Source: Desulfotignum sp.
Lineage (GTDB): Bacteria; Desulfobacterota; Desulfobacteria; Desulfobacterales; Desulfobacteraceae
Assembly: GCA_011390635.1 (NCBI GenBank)
Contig: JAABSA010000034.1
Coordinates: 1 to 39,004, forward strand
Direction of reading: 5' to 3'
DNA length: 39,004 nt
The notes under the pieces are model-generated. The model ran no database searches, had not been told where the DNA came from, and worked only from the letters and a program-made list of their open reading frames with translations. Positions 1 to 6,221 of this stretch are shown here, piece after piece. A program made the translations under genes and the position numbers. The first letter of the stretch is position 1. Each line of letters starts with the position of its first letter.

Positions 1-943
1 AATATCGGCCACACCCATCCCGATCTTTTAAGCAGGGCTGCTGCCTTTCTGTTGCTTAAGGACTCAAAAGCCTCTTACACAATTGAAGGGGAAACGCCTC
101 CTCATAAAAGGATAGAGAGATGGGGAAGGGCTATAGGTGAGGCAGGACAGCGAAAACTCAGCATTTCAGAACTGGCTTATCTGCAGCAAATCGTTATTGA
201 AGATAATCGGTTTATAAAAGCAGGGTTACGCAAAGAAGGCGGTTTTGTAGGAGAACATGACCGCAGCACGGGAATGCCAATGCCTGTTCATATTTCTGCG
301 TACGGAAGATCTGAATATTCTGCTTTCTGGGTTTATGGAGACGTACAATCTGCTTTGTGAGGATGACTTTGATGCTGTTTTGCTGGCCACTGTGCTTGGC
401 TTTGGTTTTGTGTTTATTCACCCTTTTGAGGACGGTAACGGCCGGATTCACCGTTATTTGTTTCATCACATTCTTGCTGAAAAAGGCTTTGTTCCAAAAG
501 GATTGATTTTTCCAGTATCAGCAGTCATTTTGGAGAGGATCGAAGAATATAAAAAAATATTGGCGCATTATTCAAAACCGCGGCTTGATTTGATCGAATG
601 GAGACCTACTGAAAAGAATAATGTTGAGGTGCTGAACCAAACCATAGACTTGTATCGCTATTTTGATGCAACAAAACAGGCTGAATTTTTCTTTGAATGT
701 GTTGAGGAAACAGTGAATAAAACACTGCCTGAGGAGGTTGAATATTTAAAAAAGTACGATCTTCTCAACAACTTCATCAAAAATTATATTGATATGCCGG
801 ATAAACTTGTGGATCTGCTGATACGGTTTCTTGTCCAAAATGGTGGTGCGCTTTCAAAACGTGCACGGGAAAGAGAATTTGAAAAGTTGACTGACCGTGA
901 AATTCAGGCAATCGAGCATAAATATGCCGAAATTTTTGCCTGA
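1..943 (+). pseudogene. Fic family protein (AMP-transferase-like), frameshifted and 5'-truncated by the window edge
   Basis: Fic enzymes usually transfer AMP to a protein side chain. The first reading frame (open from base 1) carries an inhibitory-helix motif of the (S/T)xxxE(G/N) type, SYTIEG, near bases 73-90, and then GGFVGEHDRSTG and HISA, as in class II Fic proteins. After HISA (289-300) the homology moves to another frame (TEDLNILLSGF from base 302), and the first frame stops at 360. The second frame holds the complete catalytic motif HPFEDGNGRIHR (about 419-454) and a C-terminal helical region to a stop at 943. One base inserted or two lost near 300 explains this. What is seen is a frameshift inside a conserved segment; the gene is either inactivated or the read has an error. 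The family call is firm. Confidence 0.85.
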
Positions 944-1033
944 TCCGGCTCTGAAAGCCGCATAAAATAAACCGTTCAAAATTGGGGTCAGGTCTTGAAA
1001 TATAAGGTTTACTTTGGTATATAAGCCTTATCA

Positions 1034-1436
1034 TGGCCTGTCCCTTGAGAATAGAATATCCCGGTGCAGTCTACCACATTACTTCCCGTGGGAATGCCAG
1101 GCAATCCATTTTCCTGCAGGACAAGGACTGAGAAAAATTTCTGGAAATACTGTCCGATACAAAAGCAAGATATAACTGGCTGTGCCATGGATTCTGTTTG
1201 ATGGACAACATCCAGGGGACTGTATATGGAGCAGCTATTGTGCGACTGCATTTGGAAATCAGCCGCCTGACTGGTTGACGACGGATTGGATACCGGGGCA
1301 GTTTTCAACAAAAAGGCCGGCTGCACAGGAAAGGTATCGCAGTTTTGTTGAAGATGGTCTTTCCGGGGGCGAGTCTCCCTGGAGCAGACTGAAGGGGTAG
1401 ATATTTTTCGGAAGCCCGGAGTTTATTGCTTTCAAA
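1034..1436 (+). pseudogene. Remnant of a REP-associated tyrosine transposase (RAYT, Y1_Tnp)
   Basis: From ATG 1034 the translation begins MACPLRIEYPGAVYHITSRG and continues with GNARQSIFLQDKD, typical of the N-terminus of RAYT/IS200-like transposases. A stop codon follows directly (about 1129). The frame then resumes with FLEILSDTKARYNWLCHGFCLMDN. The central HUH/catalytic part is missing. Another frame gives the family C-terminus: WLTTDWIPGQFS, then YRSFVEDGLSGGESPW and, after a stop, IFFGSPEFI. The element therefore has an internal deletion, at least one frameshift and two stops. The text TTGGGGTCAGGTCTTGAAAT at 981-1000 resembles sequence often found in front of such genes (from memory). 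It is non-functional. Confidence 0.8.
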
Positions 1437-1646
1437 CCGCTTATCTACCTGCTCGAACCGCTTTTCCATCATGGCAAAGCCCTGCTGCATCAGTTCCCGC
1501 TGGTGTCTGAGTTCTTCTTCCACTTTGCGCATGCGGGTGCGCAGTTCCAGATCATAAACCCCGGGTTTCTGTTCCGGCAGCATTTCCGTCAGCCAGGCTT
1601 CAAACTGGGCTTTGATGAAATCCATGTCTTCCCGGGCTATGGGCAT
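1305..1646 (-). CDS. Short coiled-coil protein, 3' end replaced by transposase-remnant DNA
   Basis: The 113-aa product starts MPIAREDMDF. The start at 1646 is preferred over an upstream ATG at 1670 because a good AAGGAG (complement of 1656-1661) lies nine bases before it. Residues about 30-75 are strongly charged and helical (RMRKVEEELRHQRELMQQGF, then MMEKRFEQVDKRFES), a likely coiled coil like those of small hypothetical proteins with DKRFEQ repeats. About the last 40 residues are encoded antisense to the RAYT remnant, so the original C-terminus was probably lost when that element arrived (junction about 1420-1436). Function unknown. It may be a decaying gene. Confidence 0.5.
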   Translation of the reverse strand: MPIAREDMDFIKAQFEAWLTEMLPEQKPGVYDLELRTRMRKVEEELRHQRELMQQGFAMMEKRFEQVDKRFESNKLRASEKYLPLQSAPGRLAPGKTIFNKTAIPFLCSRPFC

Positions 1647-1768
1647 TGTTACTGTCTCCTTGAATGGCATGCTTACTAATCAATATAATCGGTATGGCAT
1701 GTTTTTTCAAGACATTATACTATCGCCGACCCATGATTGAATGCATTTGACATTGATTGACAGCATTC

Positions 1769-1797
1769 TTGACAATTTGCATACAGCCCATTACACT
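1769..1797 (+). promoter_or_regulatory. Sigma-70 type promoter for the ExeA-like gene
   Basis: TTGACA at 1769-1774 and TACACT at 1792-1797 are separated by exactly 17 bases. The -10 ends 37 bases before the GTG start at 1835. Two further TGACA-containing segments lie just upstream (1747-1763), so the region is AT-rich and promoter-like. Confidence 0.6.
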
Positions 1798-1834
1798 GAT
1801 GTAAAAACAGAAAAGCAGAGGTCGGAACGCTACT

Positions 1835-3646
1835 GTGTATACATCATTTTACAACCTGGATAAAAAACCATTTCAGATCAGTTCAGATCCGGCTTTCATG
1901 TGGTTTGGCGAGAAACACAAAGAAGCTCTGGCAACACTGGAATATGGGATTTTGGACAACAAGGGGTTTTTGCTGCTCACCGGTGATGTGGGTACCGGCA
2001 AAACCACATTGATCAATACATTGCTGCAGCGCCTGGGCCAGGATGTTATCTGTACCACTGTTCCTGATCCCGGACTGGGAAAAATGGATTTTTTCAATTT
2101 TATTGCCGCAGGCTTTGGTATTGACAGGGAATTTCAGACCAAAGGGGTGTTTCTGGCCTATTTTAAAAGATTCCTGCTCCAGGCCAGTGAAGCCGGCAAA
2201 AAGGTGCTGCTGATCATTGATGAGGCCCAGCTGTTAACCCAGGAAATGCTTGAAGAAATCCGGCTGCTGTCCAATATCGAAAAAAGCGATGCCAAACTGA
2301 TCAATATCTTTTTTGTGGGGCAGAATGAGTTCAATGAAATTCTGAACCGGGAGCAGAACCGGGCTGTCAGGCAGAGATTGACACTCAATTATAATATTGA
2401 TCCTCTGACGCCGGATGAAACCGCTGATTATATAACATACCGGCTGCAGGTGGCTGGCGCCGGCCATACGATTTTTGAGGATGCGGCAACCAGAGAGATT
2501 TTTATTTTTTCCGGGGGATTTCCCAGACGAATCAATGTGCTGTGCGACCACTGCCTGCTGTCCGGGTATGTCAAGGAACAAAAAATCATAGACAGTGCGA
2601 TTGTAAGAGAATGTGCAAAAGAATTGAAAATTCCAGCGTATATCAGGCACCGGGACATTGATGACTTTACAGGTTCATTAGAAGGAGAAAAGCCTGCTGT
2701 AAAAGCCAAGACCCATCCTCTGCCCGGAAAACAACCTGAGAAAAAAAAGGGTTTGACCGGGATCAGCATCATTGTTTTTCTGCTGGTGCTTTTCGGGGCG
2801 GGATTTTATGTGTTTCCTGATGCATACGGAGGAGCGGCAGATTTTGTCACCAGACAGTTTGCAGCCCTGAAACACCGCACGATGGAATTGATGCCGGACC
2901 GGGATGCCGCATTACTTTCCGATGGGGAAAACGCTTTGGCACCACCGGAAAAAAATGGACAGAACGCCCGCAATCAAAATGCGCCTACGTTTGAGATTCC
3001 AAAAAATAATGACGTTTCACAATCACTGCCCACGGGTCAGGCAGATGCAATCGCCCGGTCAGATGTTCCAGCACAGCAGGCGGCTGCATCCCAGAAAAAG
3101 AAAGCATCTCAACCAGCGGGAACAGATGCATGGTTCATGGCCGAAACAGTGGCGCCGTGGGAACCGGCACCAGCACCTGGAAAAAGAGAGTTGCACCAGG
3201 CAGCGCTGAAGACAAATGTCAATACACAAGCCCCTGAAGCCACTAAAATCCCTGAAGCCACTAACCCCCGTGAAAAGATACCGCCGCTGCCCGATGACAA
3301 GCTGGTGATCCGGTTTAAATACAACTCCAATGATTTTACACAAACAGGATATGACGAGCTGTTTGCATATGCCGATATCCTGGCCATGCACCCGGATCTG
3401 GAAATTGTGGTGTCAGGCTACACAGATTCAGAAGGCAACACATCATACAACCAGAAACTGTCAGAGTTTCGGGCCAACATTGTGGGCAGCTTTCTGCTGG
3501 GAAAAGGGATTGGGCCGCACCAGATGGAGATCAGGGGGATGGGCAGTGAAAATCCCATTGAAAGCAATGACACTTCCTGGGGCCGAATGATGAACCGGCG
3601 GGTGGAGATAGAAATCAAAAATACAGCCGGGGATAGATCGCAGTGA
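1835..3646 (+). CDS. ExeA/GspA-type AAA ATPase with transmembrane segment and C-terminal OmpA-like domain
   Basis: The 603-aa protein begins at GTG with YTSFYNLDKKPFQISSDP, a signature of ExeA/GspA-like ATPases. A Walker A (GDVGTGKTT, residues 50-58) and a Walker B (VLLIIDEAQ, about 124-132) are intact. A single hydrophobic segment (about 309-328) would span the inner membrane. A Pro/Ala/Gln-rich linker of about 150 residues follows. Residues about 485-600 form an OmpA-like peptidoglycan-binding domain (VSGYTDSEGN, NQKLSEFRA, GSENPIESN, MNRRVEIEI). ExeA uses a peptidoglycan-binding domain to help assemble the type II secretin. Here that domain appears to be replaced by an OmpA type, so a role linking ATP-driven assembly to the cell wall is inferred. 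No secretion genes are adjacent. A weak AGAGG lies at 1816-1820. Confidence 0.85.
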   Translation: MYTSFYNLDKKPFQISSDPAFMWFGEKHKEALATLEYGILDNKGFLLLTGDVGTGKTTLINTLLQRLGQDVICTTVPDPGLGKMDFFNFIAAGFGIDREFQTKGVFLAYFKRFLLQASEAGKKVLLIIDEAQLLTQEMLEEIRLLSNIEKSDAKLINIFFVGQNEFNEILNREQNRAVRQRLTLNYNIDPLTPDETADYITYRLQVAGAGHTIFEDAATREIFIFSGGFPRRINVLCDHCLLSGYVKEQKIIDSAIVRECAKELKIPAYIRHRDIDDFTGSLEGEKPAVKAKTHPLPGKQPEKKKGLTGISIIVFLLVLFGAGFYVFPDAYGGAADFVTRQFAALKHRTMELMPDRDAALLSDGENALAPPEKNGQNARNQNAPTFEIPKNNDVSQSLPTGQADAIARSDVPAQQAAASQKKKASQPAGTDAWFMAETVAPWEPAPAPGKRELHQAALKTNVNTQAPEATKIPEATNPREKIPPLPDDKLVIRFKYNSNDFTQTGYDELFAYADILAMHPDLEIVVSGYTDSEGNTSYNQKLSEFRANIVGSFLLGKGIGPHQMEIRGMGSENPIESNDTSWGRMMNRRVEIEIKNTAGDRSQ

Positions 3647-3655
3647 TGTAAAAAA

Positions 3656-3686
3656 TTGTTGCATTTTATAAACAAAAGTGCAACAA
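3656..3686. promoter_or_regulatory. Inverted repeat in front of the S24 repressor (candidate operator)
   Basis: TTGTTGCA (3656-3663) is repeated in inverted form as TGCAACAA (3679-3686) around a 15-base AT-rich centre containing TATAAACAAA. It lies 50 bases before the repressor start, the usual place for autoregulation. A related segment (TAAACAAA, then TGCAATAAC) occurs after the gene at 4448-4475. Operator function is inferred. Confidence 0.4.
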
Positions 3687-3735
3687 CAGCATATGAGCAA
3701 TTCTGCAGCACAACATGATTCACAGGGAAAGATCC

Positions 3736-4389
3736 ATGGCTGACAATAAAGTGGACGATCTGATTGCGCGCATCGCGCATGTCACGGGCATCGGCTCCCA
3801 GTCCGACCTGGCCAGGGAGCTGGGCATCAACCGTTCGGGCATCACCCATGCCAGAAACAAGAACCAGATACCGGAAAAATGGGTGGTAAAGCTGTACCGG
3901 CGGTTCGGCCTGAATCCCGGGTGGATAGATTCCGGAACCGGCAAGGTGTTTTTGCATGCAGACCGTGCCGATGATGACGGGTTCAGGCATGTGCCCAAGG
4001 TGGCGGCCCGGCTGTCTGCCGGTACCGGGTCTTTTGAAGTTGATGCGGCGGTGTCTGAATACCTGGCTTTTCCTGCTGCCTGGCTGGCTGAAAAAGGATC
4101 TTACCGGAGCATGGTGGCCATGGAGGTGTTCGGCCATTCCATGGAACCGGTTATCCAGGAAGGAGACACCGTGCTCATCGACCAGTCCCGGACACAGATT
4201 CTGGCCGGTGCCATCTATGCGGTGGGAGTGGATGACACCATCCTTGTGAAGCGCCTGGAAAAGCATCCGGACAAACTGGTGCTGTGCAGTGACAATACAG
4301 ATTTTGCCCCCATCTATCTGCTGAAAGATGACTGCGAAAAAGTCCGTATCCTGGGCAAGGTGATCTGGAGCTGCCGGGAATACCGATAG
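3736..4389 (+). CDS. Phage CI-like / LexA-type transcriptional repressor with S24 peptidase domain
   Basis: The 217-aa protein has an N-terminal helix-turn-helix (about residues 18-40, GIGSQSDLARELGINRSGIT) and a linker with the possible self-cleavage pair Ala95-Gly96 (RLSAGTGS). A C-terminal S24 peptidase fold follows, with catalytic Ser135 (GHSMEP) and Lys172 (ILVKRLE). Such proteins repress DNA-damage or prophage genes and cleave themselves when RecA is activated. ATG 3736 is preferred to the in-frame ATG at 3715 because AGGGA sits seven bases before it. The gene stands alone between candidate operators at 3656-3686 and 4435-4454, and a small membrane-protein gene follows. No other phage gene is nearby, so it may be a domesticated regulator. 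Confidence 0.88.
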   Translation: MADNKVDDLIARIAHVTGIGSQSDLARELGINRSGITHARNKNQIPEKWVVKLYRRFGLNPGWIDSGTGKVFLHADRADDDGFRHVPKVAARLSAGTGSFEVDAAVSEYLAFPAAWLAEKGSYRSMVAMEVFGHSMEPVIQEGDTVLIDQSRTQILAGAIYAVGVDDTILVKRLEKHPDKLVLCSDNTDFAPIYLLKDDCEKVRILGKVIWSCREYR

Positions 4390-4399
4390 ACGGTTTCAG

Positions 4400-4427
4400 G
4401 CCCGGGGCATTGCCCGGGCTTTTTTTT
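4400..4427 (+). terminator. Intrinsic terminator after the S24 repressor
   Basis: GCCCGGG (4400-4406) pairs with CCCGGGC (4413-4419) around a six-base loop and is followed by eight T (4420-4427). Confidence 0.9.
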
Positions 4428-4434
4428 GCCGGCG

Positions 4435-4454
4435 TTGTTTAGTTTTTTAAACAA
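4435..4454. promoter_or_regulatory. Inverted repeat before the small membrane-protein gene (candidate operator)
   Basis: TTGTTTA (4435-4441) and TAAACAA (4448-4454) form a perfect inverted repeat with a six-base centre. The downstream text (TAAACAAA, then TGCAATAAC) resembles the site in front of the repressor gene, so the repressor may control this gene as well. Confidence 0.35.
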
Positions 4455-4497
4455 ATGATGAAAAAATGCAATAACATTCAGGAAAGGAGATGCACCA

Positions 4498-4971
4498 ATG
4501 CAACGGATTCATAAAATTTCCTCGATTTCACCGACAGGCATTCGGCCATCCGGGAAAATGCAACGAACTGTACACATGCAATCTACTGTACACATGCAGC
4601 GAACTGTATATAAGCAGGCTGCTGCAGACCGGAAAAGAGCTACGCCGATGCAGCGATCTGCAGGCACCTGGAAATCCGCCGGCAGACAGCCACCCATGGG
4701 AATTGCGTTTGTGCCGGTGGTGTGCGTCTGGGTGGCGGGTCTGCTCCTTGCCGGCTCTGACGGCCCTTTCATGCCCTGGGTCAATGGGCTGGGAGCCCTT
4801 GTTTTTGCAGGTGCCAGCCTGGTGCTGGCCAGATTGTCGGCCCGGCTGGATGCGGCAGATCAAACAGGGTGCCCTTCACAATATTGCCGGCCAAAGCCCA
4901 TGGCCGAAAGGGCTATGGCGCAGAAAAAAGAATGTCCGAAGATCGGCCGGCCCTATGCCGTGGGGTTTTAG
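4498..4971 (+). CDS. Small membrane protein with N-terminal hexapeptide repeats, unknown function
   Basis: The 157-aa product has a strong ribosome binding site (AAAGGAG, eight bases before ATG 4498). The first 45 residues are basic and contain a tandem hexapeptide MQRTVH / MQSTVH / MQRTVY / KQAAAD. Two hydrophobic segments follow, about residues 67-86 (GIAFVPVVCVWVAGLLLAG) and 95-113 (NGLGALVFAGASLVLARL), then a basic tail. I recognise no family. Its position behind the S24 repressor and a candidate operator suggests a repressor-controlled gene. A competing frame over 4490-5005 exists, but it lacks the ribosome binding site and membrane-like segments. Confidence 0.5.
   Translation: MQRIHKISSISPTGIRPSGKMQRTVHMQSTVHMQRTVYKQAAADRKRATPMQRSAGTWKSAGRQPPMGIAFVPVVCVWVAGLLLAGSDGPFMPWVNGLGALVFAGASLVLARLSARLDAADQTGCPSQYCRPKPMAERAMAQKKECPKIGRPYAVGF
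4558..4629 (+). repeat. Four tandem 18-nt repeats inside the small membrane-protein gene
   Basis: Units at 4558-4575, 4576-4593, 4594-4611 and 4612-4629. The first three read ATGCARYSWACTGTAYAY and the fourth has diverged. The unit length is a multiple of three, so the frame is kept. ACTGTACA recurs in units 1 and 2. Confidence 0.75.
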
Positions 4972-4975
4972 CATG

Positions 4976-5019
4976 TCAGGGTCGCATTTTTGCAAATTTT
5001 TGTAAAAATGCGACCCTGA
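4976..5019. repeat. 44-nt near-perfect inverted repeat
   Basis: TCAGGGTCGCATTTTT (4976-4991) is perfectly complementary to AAAAATGCGACCCTGA (5004-5019). The 12 bases between them (GCAAATTTTTGT) extend the pairing by five with one G-T, leaving almost no loop. There is no T-run, so it does not look like a terminator. The GGGTCGCATTTT ends resemble text associated with RAYT elements (from memory), so it may be a RAYT-mobilised palindrome. Confidence 0.7.
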
Positions 5020-5099
5020 AAATTGAAATCGTTCCAGATTTTTTGCTTGTGCATTTGTCCCAAAAGCCGTATACACCTTTGTAAAAGCATGGATGCATG

Positions 5100-5117
5100 A
5101 CTGAATGTCAATTCAGT
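5100..5117. promoter_or_regulatory. Palindrome upstream of the sigma-54 promoter candidate
   Basis: ACTGAAT (5100-5106), GTCA, ATTCAGT (5111-5117) is a perfect 7-bp inverted repeat eight bases upstream of the -24 element. It could bind a regulator. Apart from this, the promoter and the 44-nt palindrome, the stretch 4972-5249 holds nothing I can name. Confidence 0.4.
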
Positions 5118-5124
5118 TGAATTG

Positions 5125-5140
5125 TGGCATGATTTCTGCT
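5125..5140 (+). promoter_or_regulatory. Sigma-54 (RpoN) promoter candidate for the metF/hdrA cluster
   Basis: TGGCATGATTTCTGCT matches the consensus TGGCACG-N4-TTGCW at all positions but two, with the invariant GG and GC correctly spaced. It ends 109 bases before the first gene of the cluster. No sigma-54 activator gene occurs in the window. Confidence 0.6.
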
Positions 5141-5249
5141 ACTATGCTTTCCCGTGTCTGGTGCAGCGATATTGCGCAGCGCTTGCACAGGCGATGGCAA
5201 GGTGTTGATGCAACTAACTTTTTGATGACTATATTATAAGGATGTGTAT

Positions 5250-6122
5250 ATGAGTTTTCAGGCAAAACTGACCTCCGGGGAGTTTGTGGTTCTTGCTGAA
5301 ATGGATACCCCCAAGGGCGTTGATATATCCGATCTGGTTACCAATGTAAGATATCTGAAATCACGGGTGGATGCCGTGGTGATTCCGGACCTGGACAACG
5401 GGGTGATGCACCTGGGTGCGCTGGCAGGCGGCTCCATCATGCGCCAGCAGGGTATGGAACCTCTGATTCATGTGTGCGGCCGTGATAAAAACCGCATGGC
5501 CCTGCAGGGGGATCTGCTGGCCGCCCATGTCCTGGGCATTCACAATATCATGGTGGTCAAGGCTGAAGAGATGATCAACGGTGATCACCCGGATGCAAAA
5601 ACCGTGGATGATCTGGATGACACAGGCATTCTCAACATGATCCGGTCGCTGACCTCCGGCACGGACATGGCCGGATTTGAGCTGCGGGGCAAACCTGTGC
5701 TTACACCGGGTATTGCCATTCCCCCCATTGCCGATACTGAGCAGCTCAAAGTGCAGGCGGCTGCGGCCGGCGAAAAAGTGGCTGCCGGTGCCCGTTATAT
5801 TGTGCTCCAGCCGGTGTTCGACCTGACCTTTTATACGCAGATTATTGAAGCGTTTACCTCCCTGAATGTGCCGGTCATTCCGTCTGTTTTTCTGCTGAAG
5901 AACGTGGGTATGGCCCGGTATATTTCCATAAATGACCCTTGCTCCCGTCTTTCCGAGGACCTGATCAGGCGGATCCGCAAAGCCAGGGACCGTGACACCG
6001 AGTGCATTGCCATAGCAGGTGAAATGATCCGTGCCCTCAAGGGTATTTCCCGGGGAATAAAGATTTCCGCCCTGGGCTGGGAAGACCGGCTGCCGGCTAT
6101 CCTGGACAGTGCAGGCCTGTAG
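5250..6122 (+). CDS. Methylenetetrahydrofolate reductase-family protein (MetF paralogue 1)
   Basis: The 290-aa protein has the MetF TIM-barrel pattern: VLAEMDTPKG at the N-terminus, HVCGRDKNRMALQGDLL (about residues 80-96), a DHP segment (about 114) and C-terminal KISALGWEDRLP. MetF reduces methylene-THF to methyl-THF, or runs in reverse in acetate oxidisers, using FAD. ATG 5250 is chosen over GTG 5244 because AAGGA lies seven bases before it. It is a paralogue of the metF at 10405, and the pair bracket hdrA-mvhD-metV. It differs from the second copy where MetF usually reads NVTDN: here VVIPDLDNG. It also reads VVKAEE where the second copy reads CLSGDH, so it may have a changed substrate or a structural role. 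Confidence 0.75.
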   Translation: MSFQAKLTSGEFVVLAEMDTPKGVDISDLVTNVRYLKSRVDAVVIPDLDNGVMHLGALAGGSIMRQQGMEPLIHVCGRDKNRMALQGDLLAAHVLGIHNIMVVKAEEMINGDHPDAKTVDDLDDTGILNMIRSLTSGTDMAGFELRGKPVLTPGIAIPPIADTEQLKVQAAAAGEKVAAGARYIVLQPVFDLTFYTQIIEAFTSLNVPVIPSVFLLKNVGMARYISINDPCSRLSEDLIRRIRKARDRDTECIAIAGEMIRALKGISRGIKISALGWEDRLPAILDSAGL

Positions 6123-6221
6123 AAAGCAAACTTAACCCGCGAAGATCCGTCCTGCATGTATGGGTCTGTTTGTGCCGGGCCTGATGTCTGACGGATATCC
6201 GTAAATAAAAATAGGTACCTC

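Noticed and set aside
3418-4266. Minus-strand open frame of 282 codons across the ExeA-like end and the S24 repressor
   Set aside because: It covers two genes and the gap between them with no recognisable domain.
4490-5005. Alternative 171-codon frame over the small membrane-protein gene
   Set aside because: Lacks the ribosome binding site that fits ATG 4498 and runs into the 44-nt palindrome.
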